Shown: one piece after another, positions 53,419-63,554 of the stretch
How positions within the stretch are numbered: position 1 is the first letter of the stretch
Layout: each line of letters starts with the position of its first letter
Assembly (NCBI GenBank): GCA_017992055.1
Contig: JAGOPK010000014.1
Coordinates: 34,700-98,699 of the forward strand
DNA length: 64,000 nucleotides
Source: Burkholderiaceae bacterium
GTDB lineage: Bacteria; Pseudomonadota; Gammaproteobacteria; Burkholderiales; Burkholderiaceae_C
Reading direction: 5' to 3'
Translations under genes and position numbers: made by a program
Notes under the pieces: model-generated
Databases searched by the model: none
Told to the model about the DNA's origin: nothing
The model's input: the letters and a program-made list of their open reading frames with translations, nothing else

Positions 53419-54300
53419 CTACGGCGCCTCGCGCTGGTAGGCGGGCAGCGGCGCGCCGCAGTCGCGGCAGTAGCGGGCGCTGGGCAAATGGCCCTCGCTG
53501 AGGCAGGCCGGGCAGGTGCGCGTGGTGGTCTCGCGCGGCAGGCGCCGGGCGGTGAACTCGGCGCTGACGATGCCGGTGGGCACGGCCAGCGTGCCCCAGC
53601 CCAGCAGCATCATCACGCTGGCGATCAGCCGGCCCAGGTCGGTCCTGGGCGTGATGTCGCCGAAGCCCACCGTGGTCAGGGTGGTGATGGCCCAGTACAC
53701 CGACACCGGCACGCTGGTGAAGCCGTTGGCCGGGCCTTCGACCACGTACATCAGCGTGCCCATCACCAGCACCACCAGCAGCACAAAGCCCAGGAACACG
53801 GCGATCTTGCGCCGCGTGGCCCACAGCGCCTGGCCCAGCGCGCCGTACTCGTGCACATAGGCGGTGAGCTTGAGCACGCGGAAGATGCGCAGCAGCCGCA
53901 GCACGCGCACATCGATCAGCGCATGCAGGCCCGGCAGCAGCAGGGCCAGGTAGGTGGGCGCAATGGCCAGCAGGTCGACCAGGCCGAAGAAGCTGCGCGC
54001 ATAGCGCAGCGGATGGCGCACGCAGGCCAGGCGCAGCAGGTATTCCAGCGTGAACAGCGCGGTGAAGCCCCATTCCAGCGCGGTGAACAGCCGTCCGTAG
54101 CGCGCATGCAGGCTGGCCACGCTGTCGAGCATGACCACGGCCACGCTGACCAGGATCAGCCACACCAGGGCCAGGTCGAACAGCCGGCCGGCGCGGGTGT
54201 CGGCCTCGAAGATGATGGTGTAGGCGCGCAGCCGCCAGCCGAGCTGGGGCCGGCCGTAGCGCTGCGACGGATCCGGGGCGGTCGTGGGTGGGGTGCTCAC
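53419..54300 (-). CDS. Voltage-gated-type potassium channel with C-terminal zinc ribbon
   Basis: A 293-residue six-transmembrane ion channel. S4 has regularly spaced arginines ('RVLRLLRIFRVLKL' near 130-143). The pore loop carries the selectivity filter T-T-V-G-F-G-D near 203-209, and S6 follows. The C-terminal about 30 residues hold two Cys-x-x-Cys pairs ('CPACLSEG...YCRDCGAPL'), a zinc-ribbon-like tail. The start is GTG 54300; earlier in-frame starts overlap the divergent yaeQ promoter. It probably conducts K+. Confidence 0.93.
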   Translation of the reverse strand: MSTPPTTAPDPSQRYGRPQLGWRLRAYTIIFEADTRAGRLFDLALVWLILVSVAVVMLDSVASLHARYGRLFTALEWGFTALFTLEYLLRLACVRHPLRYARSFFGLVDLLAIAPTYLALLLPGLHALIDVRVLRLLRIFRVLKLTAYVHEYGALGQALWATRRKIAVFLGFVLLVVLVMGTLMYVVEGPANGFTSVPVSVYWAITTLTTVGFGDITPRTDLGRLIASVMMLLGWGTLAVPTGIVSAEFTARRLPRETTTRTCPACLSEGHLPSARYCRDCGAPLPAYQREAP

Positions 54301-54367
54301 AGCGGTCTCCAGCCGGCATGCTAGCCGCCTGTGGCACAGTCGCGCCTTTGCTTGCGTCCCCCTCCCG

Positions 54368-54931
54368 ATGGCACTGAAGTCCACGATCTACAAGGCCACG
54401 CTGCAGCTGTCGGACATGGACCGCCATGTCTATGGCGAGCACAACCTGACCCTGGCCCTGCACCCGTCTGAAACCGAAGAGCGGCTGATGGTGCGTGTGC
54501 TGGCCTTTGCACTGAACCTGCCGGCCGACGATCAGCGCGGCACGCTGCAGTTTGCGCGCGGCCTGTCCGACACCGACGAGCCCGACCTGTGGCAGAAGGA
54601 CCTGAGCGACCAGCTGGTGCAGTGGATCGAGGTCGGCCAGCCCGACGAGCGCCGCCTGGCCCGCGCCTGCGGCCGTGCCGACAGCGTGACCATCATCGCC
54701 TTCCAGTCCTCCACGCCGATCTGGTTTGCCGGCCTGGCCAACAAGATCACGCGGCTGTCCAACCTCAACATCTGGCAGCTGCCGCACGAGCAGAGCCAGG
54801 CCCTGGCGGCGCTGGCCTCGCGCGCGATGCGCCTGACCATCACCGTGCAGGACGGCCAGGTCTGGGTCGGCGACGACCAGTCGCGCCATGTCGAGCTGGC
54901 GCTGCAGCCGCTGTGGCGTGGGGGCGCCTGA
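54368..54931 (+). CDS. yaeQ: YaeQ family protein
   Basis: A 187-residue YaeQ protein with the family opening 'MALKSTIYKATLQLSDMDRHVY', 'HPSETEERLMVRVLAFAL', and 'DEPDLWQKDLSDQLVQWIEVGQPDERRL'. YaeQ has a PD-(D/E)XK nuclease-like fold, and the D/E-x-K residues are present in this block, but its physiological role is uncertain. Its stop overlaps the start of the S9 peptidase gene (TGATG). Confidence 0.94.
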   Translation: MALKSTIYKATLQLSDMDRHVYGEHNLTLALHPSETEERLMVRVLAFALNLPADDQRGTLQFARGLSDTDEPDLWQKDLSDQLVQWIEVGQPDERRLARACGRADSVTIIAFQSSTPIWFAGLANKITRLSNLNIWQLPHEQSQALAALASRAMRLTITVQDGQVWVGDDQSRHVELALQPLWRGGA

Positions 54932-57099
54932 TGTCCATGCCCCGCCTGCTGCTTGCCGTTGCCACGGCCCTGATCACCACGCTCTGCTGCCCCATGACCT
55001 CCGCCGCCGAACAAAAGCCCAACGACGACCCCTGGCTGTGGCTGGAGGACGTGGGCGGCGACAAGGCCCTGGACTGGGTGCGTGGCCGCAATGCCCAGTC
55101 GCGCCAGGCGCTGCAGGCCTGGCCCAGGTTCAACGAGACCCGCGATGCGCTGCGTGCCATCCTCGACTCGCAGGACCGCATTCCCTATGTGTCGCGCCAG
55201 GGCGATCACCTGGTGAATTTCTGGCGCGATGCCAAGCAGCCGCGTGGCCTGTGGCGGCGCACCACGCTGGCCAGCTACCGCCAGGCCCAGCCCGAGTGGG
55301 AAGTGCTGCTGGACCTGGATGCGCTGGCCAAGGCCGAGGGCGAAAACTGGGTCTGGGGCGGGGCCAACTGCCTGGCGCCCGAGCGCCGGCGCTGCCTGAT
55401 CAGCCTGTCGCGCGGCGGTGCCGATGCCAAGGTGGTGCGCGAGTACGACCTGGTCGAGAAGCGCTTCGTTCCCGGCGGCTTCACGCTGGCCGAGGCCAAG
55501 AGCAGCGTCGACTGGGTGGATGCCGACACGGTGCTGGTCGGCACGGATTTCGGCCCCGGCAGCTTCACCGACTCGGGCTATCCGCGCATCGTCAAGCGCT
55601 GGAAGCGCGGCCAGCCGCTGGACCAGGCCGTGACCCTGTTCGAGGGCGAAAAGACCGATGTCGGCGTGTGGGCCGGCGTGGACCTGAGCATCGGCCATGC
55701 ACGCACGACCCTCACCCGCGCGCTCGACTTCTACCGCAGCATCACCCTGCTGCTGCAGCCTGACGGCCGCTGGAAGCCGGTGCCGGTGCCCGAGGACGTG
55801 CGCGTCAGCTTCTGGAACGACCTGGCCCTGCTGCGCCCGCGCAGCGACTGGACCCTGGCCGGCCAACGCTACCCCTCGGGCGCGCTGATCGCGGTGGATG
55901 CGCAGGCGCTGATGGCCGGCAAGCCGCTCACCGGCGCACTGGCGCCGCAGCTGCTGTTTGCGCCCACGGCCACGCGCTCGCTGTCGCGCGAGGGCTACAC
56001 CACCACCAAGAGCCGGCTGCTGCTCAGCGTGATGGACAACGTGGTCGGCACGCTGGAGGAATGGCAGCGCCAGGATGGCCGCTGGCAGCACCGCGTGGTG
56101 GCCACGCCCGGCCCGGGCACGCTGTCGGCCCAGGCCCTGCACGATCCCGAGCGGCCCGAGCCCGCCGGCGGTGACCCGCTGGCCGAGCAGTACCTGCTCA
56201 ACTATGTGGACTTTCTGACGCCCGACTCGCTGATGCTGGCCACCGCCGGCAGCAACCGGCGCGAGCCGCTGAAGGCCCGGCCGGCGTTTTTCGATGCCAC
56301 CGGCATGAAGGTCGAGCAGCTGTTCGCCACCTCGAAGGACGGTACACGCATCCCGTACTTCGTGGTCTGGCCCAGGGGCGCCACGGCCGACGGCAACAAC
56401 CCCACCCTGCTCTATGGCTACGGCGGCTACGAGGTCTCGCAGCGGCCCTGGTATTCGGCCGGCTTCGGCCGCGCCTGGTATGGCCAGGGCGGCGTGCTGG
56501 TGGTGGCCAACATCCGCGGCGGTGGCGAATTCGGCCCGGCCTGGCACCAGGCGGCCATCAAGGCCAACAAGCAGAAGAGCTACGACGACTTTGCCGCCGT
56601 GGCCGAGGACCTGATCGCACGCAAGATCACCCGCCCGCAGCGGCTGGGCATCCAGGGCGGCAGCAATGGCGGCCTGCTGGTGGGCGCGGTGGCGGTGCAG
56701 CGGCCCGAGCTCTTCAATGCCGTGGTCTGCCAGGTGCCGCTGCTGGACATGCGGCGCTTCCACCTGCTGCTGGCCGGCGCCAGCTGGATGGCCGAATACG
56801 GCAACCCCGACAAGCCCGAGGAATGGGCCTGGATCTCCCAGTACAGCCCCTACCAGAACCTGAAGCCGGCGAGCAGCGGCGCCAAGCTGCCGCGCATGCT
56901 GCTGACCACCAGCACCCGCGACGATCGGGTGCACCCGGGCCATGCGCGCAAGTTCGCCGCCCGCCTGGCCGAATACGGCCACGACGCGCTGTACTACGAG
57001 AACATCGAGGGCGGCCACGGCGGCGCGGCCGACAACGCCCAGGCCGCCGACATGCAGGCCCTGGCCTTCGCCTTCCTCTGGCAGCAGCTGGGGCGCTGA
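54931..57099 (+). CDS. Prolyl oligopeptidase family (S9) serine peptidase, exported
   Basis: A 722-residue S9A-type peptidase with a signal peptide (residues 1-25, cleavage near TSAAEQ). An N-terminal segment 'DDPWLWLED' leads into a beta-propeller region (about 60-450), and the alpha/beta-hydrolase domain follows. The catalytic Ser is residue 578 in 'QGGSNGG', the Asp lies in '[12 protein letters not shown]' and the His in 'EGGHGG'. '[14 protein letters not shown]' is typical of the family. It would cleave short peptides, often after proline, in the periplasm. Confidence 0.94.
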   Translation: MSMPRLLLAVATALITTLCCPMTSAAEQKPNDDPWLWLEDVGGDKALDWVRGRNAQSRQALQAWPRFNETRDALRAILDSQDRIPYVSRQGDHLVNFWRDAKQPRGLWRRTTLASYRQAQPEWEVLLDLDALAKAEGENWVWGGANCLAPERRRCLISLSRGGADAKVVREYDLVEKRFVPGGFTLAEAKSSVDWVDADTVLVGTDFGPGSFTDSGYPRIVKRWKRGQPLDQAVTLFEGEKTDVGVWAGVDLSIGHARTTLTRALDFYRSITLLLQPDGRWKPVPVPEDVRVSFWNDLALLRPRSDWTLAGQRYPSGALIAVDAQALMAGKPLTGALAPQLLFAPTATRSLSREGYTTTKSRLLLSVMDNVVGTLEEWQRQDGRWQHRVVATPGPGTLSAQALHDPERPEPAGGDPLAEQYLLNYVDFLTPDSLMLATAGSNRREPLKARPAFFDATGMKVEQLFATSKDGTRIPYFVVWPRGATADGNNPTLLYGYGGYEVSQRPWYSAGFGRAWYGQGGVLVVANIRGGGEFGPAWHQAAIKANKQKSYDDFAAVAEDLIARKITRPQRLGIQGGSNGGLLVGAVAVQRPELFNAVVCQVPLLDMRRFHLLLAGASWMAEYGNPDKPEEWAWISQYSPYQNLKPASSGAKLPRMLLTTSTRDDRVHPGHARKFAARLAEYGHDALYYENIEGGHGGAADNAQAADMQALAFAFLWQQLGR

Positions 57100-57121
57100 A
57101 CCGGCGCGGCGGCGGCCCGAG

Positions 57122-57856
57122 ATGGCGCTGATCTGGATCGCCGACGACGAGCCGCTGCCGCCCAGCCGCCTGGCGCTGGGCCCGGGCAGCGAGGCGCCGG
57201 GCCTGCTGTGCGCCGGCGCCAGCGTCACGCCGCAGCGGCTCGAAGAAGCCTACCGCCGCGGCATCTTTCCCTGGTACAGCGCCGGCCAGCCGCCGCTGTG
57301 GTGGGCGCCCGATCCGCGCATGGTGCTGCCGCTGGCCGAGTTCCGCCTGTCCGGCTCGCTGCAGAAGACGCTGCGCCGCTTTCTGCGCACGCCGGGCTGC
57401 GAGATCCGCATCGACCACGACTTCCGCACGGTGATGACGGCCTGCGCCGCCGCGCCACGTGCCGGCCAGTCGGGCACCTGGATCCTGCCCGAGATGGTCG
57501 AGGCCTATTGCGCCTGGCACCGCATGGGCCGTGCCCACAGCGTCGAGACCTGGATGGACGGCGAACTGGTCGGCGGCCTCTACGGTGCCGGCCTGGGCTG
57601 CATGGTCTATGGCGAGTCGATGTTCGCGCGGCGCAGCGATGCCTCGAAGATCGCGCTGGCCGCCCTGGTGGCGCTGTGCCGGGCCCAGGGCGTGACCCTG
57701 ATCGACTGCCAGCAGCACACCCGCCACCTGGCCAGCTTCGGCGCCCGCGAGATCCCCCGCCCCCAGTTCGAGGGCCATGTGCTGCGCGCAGTGCAACAGC
57801 AGCCCGCCGTGGCCTGGGCCTATGATCCGGCGCATTGGCGGCTGCTGGGCCTTTGA
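57122..57856 (+). CDS. aat: Leucyl/phenylalanyl-tRNA-protein transferase
   Basis: A 244-residue Aat. '[27 protein letters not shown]' and '[11 protein letters not shown]' mark the N-terminal domain. '[32 protein letters not shown]' and '[16 protein letters not shown]' are the family's C-terminal GNAT-like core. It adds Leu or Phe to proteins with N-terminal Arg or Lys, tagging them for ClpS/ClpAP. It lies directly upstream of bpt, the complementary N-degron transferase. Confidence 0.97.
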   Translation: MALIWIADDEPLPPSRLALGPGSEAPGLLCAGASVTPQRLEEAYRRGIFPWYSAGQPPLWWAPDPRMVLPLAEFRLSGSLQKTLRRFLRTPGCEIRIDHDFRTVMTACAAAPRAGQSGTWILPEMVEAYCAWHRMGRAHSVETWMDGELVGGLYGAGLGCMVYGESMFARRSDASKIALAALVALCRAQGVTLIDCQQHTRHLASFGAREIPRPQFEGHVLRAVQQQPAVAWAYDPAHWRLLGL

Positions 57857-57912
57857 TCCCGCACCCGCCCCCAGCCGCCACCTTCGCCTGCCACCCTCGC
57901 CCGCAGCCCCGT

Positions 57913-58659
57913 GTGACCCGCCCCAAGGAGCTCCCGCTCGCGTCGTTGCAGTTCTACGCGACGGCGCCCTATCCCTGCAGCTACCTGCCGGACCGGCTGG
58001 CGCGCAGCCAGGTGGCCACGCCCAGCCACCTGATCCATGCCGACGCCTATTCGGGCCTGGTGGCCAATGGCTTCCGGCGCAGCGGCATGTTCACCTACCG
58101 GCCCTATTGCGACGGCTGCCGCGCCTGCGTGCCGCTGCGCATCCCGGTGGACCGCTTCGTCGCCACGCGCAGCCAGCGCCGTGCCTGGAAGGCCCACCAC
58201 AGCCAGCTGGCCACGCGCGTGCTGCGCCTGGGCTTCGTACCCGAGCACTACCAGCTCTACCTGCGCTACCAGGCGGCGCGCCATGCCGGCGGCGGCATGG
58301 ACCACGACAGCGTCGACCAGTACACCCAGTTCCTGCTGCAGAGCCGCGTCAACTCGCGCCTGGTCGAGTTCCGCGAGGCCAGCGCCGAGGGCCGGCCGCC
58401 GGGCGCACTGCGCATGGTGGCCATCGTCGACGTGCTCAATGACGGCATCTCGGCGGTCTACACCTTCTACGACCCCGAGGCCCGCGGCAGCCTGGGCACC
58501 TACAGCATCCTGTGGCAGATCGAGCAGGTGCGCCAGCTCAAGCTGCCCCACCTGTACCTGGGCTACTGGATCGCCGGCAGCGACAAGATGGGCTACAAGG
58601 CCCAGTTCCGCCCGCACGAGTTGCTGGACGAGCACGGCTGGCGCACCGCGCCGGACTGA
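57913..58659 (+). CDS. bpt: Aspartate/glutamate leucyltransferase
   Basis: A 248-residue Bpt (bacterial R-transferase homologue). It shows '[18 protein letters not shown]', the Cys-rich '[18 protein letters not shown]', '[16 protein letters not shown]' and '[24 protein letters not shown]'. It transfers Leu to N-terminal Asp or Glu. GTG 57913 gives the normal family length; an upstream in-frame ATG overlaps aat and adds an unconserved Pro-rich stretch. Together aat and bpt make a two-gene N-degron operon. Confidence 0.95.
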   Translation: MTRPKELPLASLQFYATAPYPCSYLPDRLARSQVATPSHLIHADAYSGLVANGFRRSGMFTYRPYCDGCRACVPLRIPVDRFVATRSQRRAWKAHHSQLATRVLRLGFVPEHYQLYLRYQAARHAGGGMDHDSVDQYTQFLLQSRVNSRLVEFREASAEGRPPGALRMVAIVDVLNDGISAVYTFYDPEARGSLGTYSILWQIEQVRQLKLPHLYLGYWIAGSDKMGYKAQFRPHELLDEHGWRTAPD

Positions 58660-58683
58660 GCCCGGCGCGCATGGCCCGACGCC

Positions 58684-58689
58684 TACAAT
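58684..58689 (+). promoter_or_regulatory. TACAAT -10-like hexamer just before ribBA
   Basis: TACAAT is only 7 bases upstream of the ribBA start codon and is followed by CGCGG. If used, the transcript would be nearly leaderless. No FMN-riboswitch-like leader fits in the 37-base gap after bpt. Confidence 0.35.
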
Positions 58690-58696
58690 CGCGGCC

Positions 58697-59791
58697 ATGC
58701 CCATCTCCCCTGTTCCCGAGCTGGTGGCCGAGCTGGCCGCCGGCCGCATGGTGATCCTGGTCGACGAGGAAGACCGCGAGAACGAAGGCGACCTCGTGCT
58801 CGCCGCCGACCATGTGACGCCCGAGGCCATCAACTTCATGGCCAAGTACGGCCGCGGCCTGATCTGCCTGACGCTGACACGCGAGCGCTGCGAGCGCCTG
58901 CGCCTGCCGCCGATGACCCAGCGCAACGGCACCGCCCACGGCACGGCCTTCACCGTCTCCATCGAGGCCCGCGACGGCGTCACCACCGGCATCTCGGCCG
59001 CCGACCGCGCGCGCACCGTGCAGGCCGCGGTGGCCCGCGACGCCCGGCCCGAAGACCTGGTGCAGCCCGGCCACATCTTCCCGCTGCAGGCCCAGGACGG
59101 CGGCGTGCTGATGCGCGCCGGCCACACCGAGGCCGGCTGCGACATGGCGGCCATGGCCGGGCTGACGCCGGCGGCGGTGATCTGCGAGATCATGAACGAC
59201 GACGGCACCATGGCCCGGCTGCCGGACCTGGAGGTGTTCGCCCGCGAGCACGGCCTGAAGATCGGCACCATCGCCGACCTGATCGCCCACCGCAGCCACA
59301 ACGAGACCCTGATCGAGCGCCTGGGCAGCCGCGAGCTGCGCACCGCCCAGGGCACGTTCGAATGCCTGAGCTTCCGCGACCGTTCGGGCGAGCTGCACCT
59401 GGCGCTGCGCCATGGCCAGTGGAACCCCGGCGACGAGGTGCTGGTGCGCGTGCACGAGCCCTTCACCGCCCTCGATCTGCTGGACAGCGGCCGCACCCTG
59501 CACTCCTGGCCGCTGCCGGCGGCGCTGGCCGAGCTGCAGGCGGCGCCGGCCGGCGTGGCCGTGCTGCTGAACTGCGGCCACGATGCCCAGACCCTGGTGC
59601 CGCAGCTGCTGGGCAGCACCGAGGTGCCGCAGCGCACCACCCAGCAGGCGCTGCGCACCTATGGCATCGGCGCGCAGATCCTGCGCGAGCTGGGCATCAC
59701 GCGCATGAAGCTGCTGGGCAGCCCGCGGCGCATGCCCAGCATGGCCGGCTACGGGCTGGAGGTCACCGGCTTCCAGCCGGCCGGCCGCTGA
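58697..59791 (+). CDS. ribBA: DHBP synthase with degenerate GTP cyclohydrolase II domain (RibBA-like)
   Basis: A 364-residue protein. The N-terminal about 200 residues are a complete 3,4-dihydroxy-2-butanone 4-phosphate synthase: '[18 protein letters not shown]', '[10 protein letters not shown]' and '[16 protein letters not shown]' carry the metal-binding and catalytic residues. The C-terminal half aligns with cyclohydrolase II in its ends ('[14 protein letters not shown]', 'GYGLEV'). It lacks the zinc-binding C-x10-C-x-C stretch ('HSECLTGD...RCDCG' in active enzymes), where it reads '[13 protein letters not shown]'. It should therefore make only DHBP; GCHII activity must come from another gene. 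Confidence 0.92.
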   Translation: MPISPVPELVAELAAGRMVILVDEEDRENEGDLVLAADHVTPEAINFMAKYGRGLICLTLTRERCERLRLPPMTQRNGTAHGTAFTVSIEARDGVTTGISAADRARTVQAAVARDARPEDLVQPGHIFPLQAQDGGVLMRAGHTEAGCDMAAMAGLTPAAVICEIMNDDGTMARLPDLEVFAREHGLKIGTIADLIAHRSHNETLIERLGSRELRTAQGTFECLSFRDRSGELHLALRHGQWNPGDEVLVRVHEPFTALDLLDSGRTLHSWPLPAALAELQAAPAGVAVLLNCGHDAQTLVPQLLGSTEVPQRTTQQALRTYGIGAQILRELGITRMKLLGSPRRMPSMAGYGLEVTGFQPAGR

Positions 59792-59828
59792 GCCCCCTCT
59801 TCCGCTCTTTATCCCACCAGGATTCCCC

Positions 59829-60293
59829 ATGCGACACGCCAACCAGGGCGAAGCACCCCGCCTCGACGGCAAGCACCTGACCATCGGCATCGTGCAGGCC
59901 CGCTTCAATGCCGACATCACGGCCAAGCTGGCCGAGGCCTGCCTGGCCGAGCTGGCCGCACTCGGCGTGGCCGACGGCCGCATCCGCCATGTCACCGTGC
60001 CCGGTGCGCTGGAAGTGCCGGTGGCCCTGCAGGCCATGGCCGAGAGCGACGAATACCATGCGCTGATCGCGCTCGGCTGCATCATCCGCGGCGAGACCTA
60101 CCACTTCGAGCTGGTGGCCAATGAAAGTGGCAACGGCGTCAGCCGCGTCGCGCTGGACAACACCGTGCCGGTGGCCAATGCCATCCTGACCGTCGAGAAC
60201 GAGGCCCAGGCCTGGGCCCGTGCCGAGGAAAAAGGCCGCGACGCCGCCCGCGTGGCGGTGGAGATGGCCAATCTGCTGGACGAGCTGACGTGA
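59829..60293 (+). CDS. ribH: 6,7-dimethyl-8-ribityllumazine synthase
   Basis: A 154-residue lumazine synthase. '[13 protein letters not shown]' carries the substrate-binding Phe/Asn region. '[18 protein letters not shown]' and '[29 protein letters not shown]' hold the phosphate-binding and catalytic His residues. It condenses DHBP, made by the upstream gene, with the ribityl-aminouracil. The start has an AGGA box, and its stop overlaps the nusB start (GTGA). Confidence 0.97.
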   Translation: MRHANQGEAPRLDGKHLTIGIVQARFNADITAKLAEACLAELAALGVADGRIRHVTVPGALEVPVALQAMAESDEYHALIALGCIIRGETYHFELVANESGNGVSRVALDNTVPVANAILTVENEAQAWARAEEKGRDAARVAVEMANLLDELT

Positions 60294-60787
60294 GCGACGC
60301 CGCCGACACCCCCAAGGCCAAGCCGGCGCGCAAGCCCCAGGCCAAGAGCACGCGCCGCCGCAGCCGCGAACTGGCCGTGCAGGGCCTGTACCAGTGGCTG
60401 CTGAGCGGCGCCGACGCGGGCGAGATCGACGCCCATCTGCGCGAGATGGATGAGCATGCCAAGGTCGACCGCGTGCACTTCGATGCCCTGCTGCACGGCT
60501 GCATCACCGAGGCCGCAGCGCTGGATGCGGTGATCGGCCGCCACACCGACCGGCCCACGCGCGATCTGTCGCCGGTCGAGCATGCGGTGCTGCTGATCGG
60601 CGCCTACGAGCTGACGCACTGCATCGACATCCCCTACCGCGTGGTCATCAACGAGGCGGTGGAACTGGCCAAGTCCTTTGGCGGCACCGACGGCCACAAG
60701 TACGTCAACGGCGTGCTCGACAAGGCCGCCGCCGACATCCGCCCGGTGGAAGTGGCGGCGCGCCGCGCCGAGCGGGCCGCACGCTGA
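60290..60787 (+). CDS. nusB: Transcription antitermination protein NusB
   Basis: A 165-residue NusB. The conserved core is '[19 protein letters not shown]' near residues 21-40, '[15 protein letters not shown]' near 90-105 and '[28 protein letters not shown]' near 115-142. An extra 20-residue Lys/Ala/Pro-rich N-terminal extension precedes it. NusB with NusE promotes rRNA antitermination. GTG 60290 overlaps the ribH stop; ribH-nusB coupling is widely conserved. Confidence 0.97.
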   Translation: MSDAADTPKAKPARKPQAKSTRRRSRELAVQGLYQWLLSGADAGEIDAHLREMDEHAKVDRVHFDALLHGCITEAAALDAVIGRHTDRPTRDLSPVEHAVLLIGAYELTHCIDIPYRVVINEAVELAKSFGGTDGHKYVNGVLDKAAADIRPVEVAARRAERAAR

Positions 60788-60788
60788 G

Positions 60789-61973
60789 ATGAAGCTCGCC
60801 CGGCGGCTCGACCACATCGAGCCCTTCTATGTGATGGAGTGCGCCAAGGCGGCGCAGGCCATCGCCGCCAGCCCGGCCTGCGACCCGGCGCTGGGCGGCG
60901 AGCCGATGATCTACCTGAACATCGGCGAGCCCGATTTCAGCGCGCCGCCGCTGGTGCAGGAGGCGGCCGAGCGCGCCATCCGTGCCGGCCGCACGCAGTA
61001 CACCCAGGCCACCGGCCTGCCGGCGCTGCGCGAGGCCTTGTCGGCCTGGTATCGCCAGCGCTTCGGCCTGGACGTGGCGGCCGAGCGCATCGTCATCACC
61101 GCCGGCGCCTCGGCCGCGCTGCAGCTGGCCTGCCTGGCGCTGTTCGAGGCCGGCGACGAAGTGCTGATGCCCGACCCCAGCTACCCCTGCAACCGGCACT
61201 TCGTGGCCGCTGCCGAGGCCGTGGCGCGGCTGCTACCCACCGGGGCCGAGCAGCGCTTCCAGCTCGATGCCCAGGCCGTGGCCCAGGCCTGGGGGCCGGC
61301 CACGCGCGGCGTGCTGCTGGCCTCGCCGTCCAATCCCACCGGCACCTCGATCCACCCGGACGAGATGCGCCGCATCCACCAACTGGTGCGCAGCCACGAC
61401 GGCGCGCTGATCGTCGACGAGATCTACCTGGGCCTGAGCTACGACGAGGCTTTCGGCCAGAGCGCGCTGCAGTTTGGCGACGACATCGTCAGCGTCAACA
61501 GCTTCAGCAAGTACTTCAACATGACCGGCTGGCGCCTGGGCTGGCTGGTGCTGCCGCCGGCCCTGGTGGCGCCGGTGGAGCGGCTGGCGCAGAACCTGTT
61601 CATCTGCGCCTCCACCGTGGCCCAGCAGGCGGCGCTGGCCTGCTTTCACCCGGAATCCATCGCCGAGTACGAGCGGCGCCGACTGGAGTTCCGCGCCCGC
61701 CGCGACCTGGTGGTGCCGGCGCTGCAGGCCCTGGGCCTGGCCGTGCCGGTGCAGCCCGATGGCGCCTTCTATGCCTGGGCCGACTGCCGCGCCCACCATG
61801 CCGACAGCTGGGACTTCGCCTTCGAGCTGATGCAGCGCGCCCATGTGGCGCTGACGCCGGGCCGCGACTTCGGCCGCCACGATCCCCAGCACTGGCTGCG
61901 CCTGAGCTTTGCCACCGCGCGGCCGCAGCTGGAAGAGGCGCTGCACCGCCTGCAGCGCGTGCTGGGCGGCTGA
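60789..61973 (+). CDS. Pyridoxal phosphate-dependent aminotransferase (class I/II)
   Basis: A 394-residue fold-type I aminotransferase. 'GEPDFSAPPLVQEAAERAI' is the N-terminal substrate loop, 'SPSNPTGTSI' holds the PLP-phosphate/Asn contact, and 'SFSKYFNMTGWRLGW' carries the Schiff-base Lys near 240. 'LRLSFA' near the C terminus has the substrate-carboxylate Arg. It resembles aspartate/alanine-type aminotransferases often found between nusB and ybgC in this group of bacteria. ATG 60789 lies 1 base after the nusB stop. Confidence 0.93.
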   Translation: MKLARRLDHIEPFYVMECAKAAQAIAASPACDPALGGEPMIYLNIGEPDFSAPPLVQEAAERAIRAGRTQYTQATGLPALREALSAWYRQRFGLDVAAERIVITAGASAALQLACLALFEAGDEVLMPDPSYPCNRHFVAAAEAVARLLPTGAEQRFQLDAQAVAQAWGPATRGVLLASPSNPTGTSIHPDEMRRIHQLVRSHDGALIVDEIYLGLSYDEAFGQSALQFGDDIVSVNSFSKYFNMTGWRLGWLVLPPALVAPVERLAQNLFICASTVAQQAALACFHPESIAEYERRRLEFRARRDLVVPALQALGLAVPVQPDGAFYAWADCRAHHADSWDFAFELMQRAHVALTPGRDFGRHDPQHWLRLSFATARPQLEEALHRLQRVLGG

Positions 61974-62417
61974 GTGCCGGCCACGATGGGCCTGCCCGAT
62001 CCGGCGCTGTTCCGCCACCCGGTGCGCGTGTACTGGGAGGACACCGACGCCGGCGGCGTGGTGTTCTATGCCAACTACCTGAAGTTCTTCGAGCGCGCGC
62101 GCACCGAATGGCTGCGCGCCGCCGGCATCGCCCAGCAGGCGCTGCGCGAGGACACCGGCGCCATCTTCGTCGTCAGCGACACGACGCTGCGCTACCTGGC
62201 GCCGGCGCGGCTGGACGATGCGCTGTCCGTCACCGTGCAGCCCACCGAGGCCAGCCGCGCCAGCCTGGCCCTGGCCCAGCAGGCCTGGCGCGGCGACCAG
62301 CTGCTGTGCGAAGGCACGATACGCATTGCCTGCGTCGACGCCGGAACCTTCCGGCCGCGCCGGCTTCCCTTGGCCATCACCGAGCTGCTGGCCCGGTCCC
62401 AACCCCTGCCACGATGA
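61974..62417 (+). CDS. ybgC: Tol-Pal system-associated acyl-CoA thioesterase
   Basis: A hotdog-fold thioesterase of 147 residues from GTG 61974 (ATG 61986 gives 143). The motif 'YWEDTDAGGVVFYANYLKFFERARTEWLR' near residues 20-48 is the YbgC signature, with the catalytic Asp. It is the conserved first gene of the tol-pal operon, where it acts on short-chain or phospholipid-related acyl-CoA/ACP. Its stop overlaps the tolQ start (ATGA). Confidence 0.95.
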   Translation: MPATMGLPDPALFRHPVRVYWEDTDAGGVVFYANYLKFFERARTEWLRAAGIAQQALREDTGAIFVVSDTTLRYLAPARLDDALSVTVQPTEASRASLALAQQAWRGDQLLCEGTIRIACVDAGTFRPRRLPLAITELLARSQPLPR

Positions 62418-63106
62418 ACCAGGACTTCTCCATCATCACCCTCGTGCTGCACGCCAGCCTGGTCGTGCAGCTGGTCATGGCTGGCCTGCTGCTGACCTCG
62501 CTGGCCAGCTGGACGGTGATCTTCGCCAAGCTGATCGGCCTGCGCAGCGTGCGCCAGGGCAACGAGGACTTCGAGCGCGAGTTCTGGTCGGGCAAGAACC
62601 TGTCGGACCTGTACGGCGCGGTCGGCAACAAGCACGATGCCTCGCCGATGGAGCGGCTGTTCGCCAGCGGCATGCGCGAGTTCCTGAAGCTGCGCGAGCG
62701 CCGGCTCGACGCCCAGGCCCAGCTGGACGGCGCGCGCCGCGCCATGCGCGCCAGCCTGCAGCGCGAGCTGGACGTGATCGAGGGCAATGTCGGCTTCCTG
62801 GGCACGGTGGCCTCGGTCAGCCCCTATGTGGGCCTGTTCGGCACCGTGTGGGGCATCATGCATGCGTTTGTCGGCCTGTCGGCGGTGCAGCAGGTCACGC
62901 TGGCCACGGTGGCGCCGGGCATTGCCGAGGCCCTGGTGGCCACGGCCATCGGCCTGTTTGCGGCCATCCCGGCGGTGATCGCCTACAACCGCTTCGCCCG
63001 CGACATCGACCGCATCGCCATCCAGCTGGAAAGCTTCAGCGAGGAGTTCTCCAACATCCTGCAGCGCAACGCCGGCGCCCCCGCTCCGGCGGCCACGGGA
63101 CGCTGA
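62414..63106 (+). CDS. tolQ: Tol-Pal system protein TolQ
   Basis: A 230-residue inner-membrane protein with three transmembrane segments (about 10-35, 135-160 and 170-195). The ExbB/TolQ blocks 'FLGTVASVSPYVGLFGTVWGIMHAF' and 'PGIAEALVATAIGLFAAIPAVIAYN' include the conserved Thr residues of the proton path. It forms the TolQR motor that energises TolA. Confidence 0.98.
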   Translation: MNQDFSIITLVLHASLVVQLVMAGLLLTSLASWTVIFAKLIGLRSVRQGNEDFEREFWSGKNLSDLYGAVGNKHDASPMERLFASGMREFLKLRERRLDAQAQLDGARRAMRASLQRELDVIEGNVGFLGTVASVSPYVGLFGTVWGIMHAFVGLSAVQQVTLATVAPGIAEALVATAIGLFAAIPAVIAYNRFARDIDRIAIQLESFSEEFSNILQRNAGAPAPAATGR

Positions 63107-63107
63107 C

Positions 63108-63536
<429 letters not shown>

Positions 63537-63554
63537 GCAAGGCCTGGCACGCCG

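Noticed and set aside
58660-58696. FMN riboswitch before ribBA
   Set aside because: Only 37 bases separate bpt and ribBA, and none of the conserved RFN-element helices is present.
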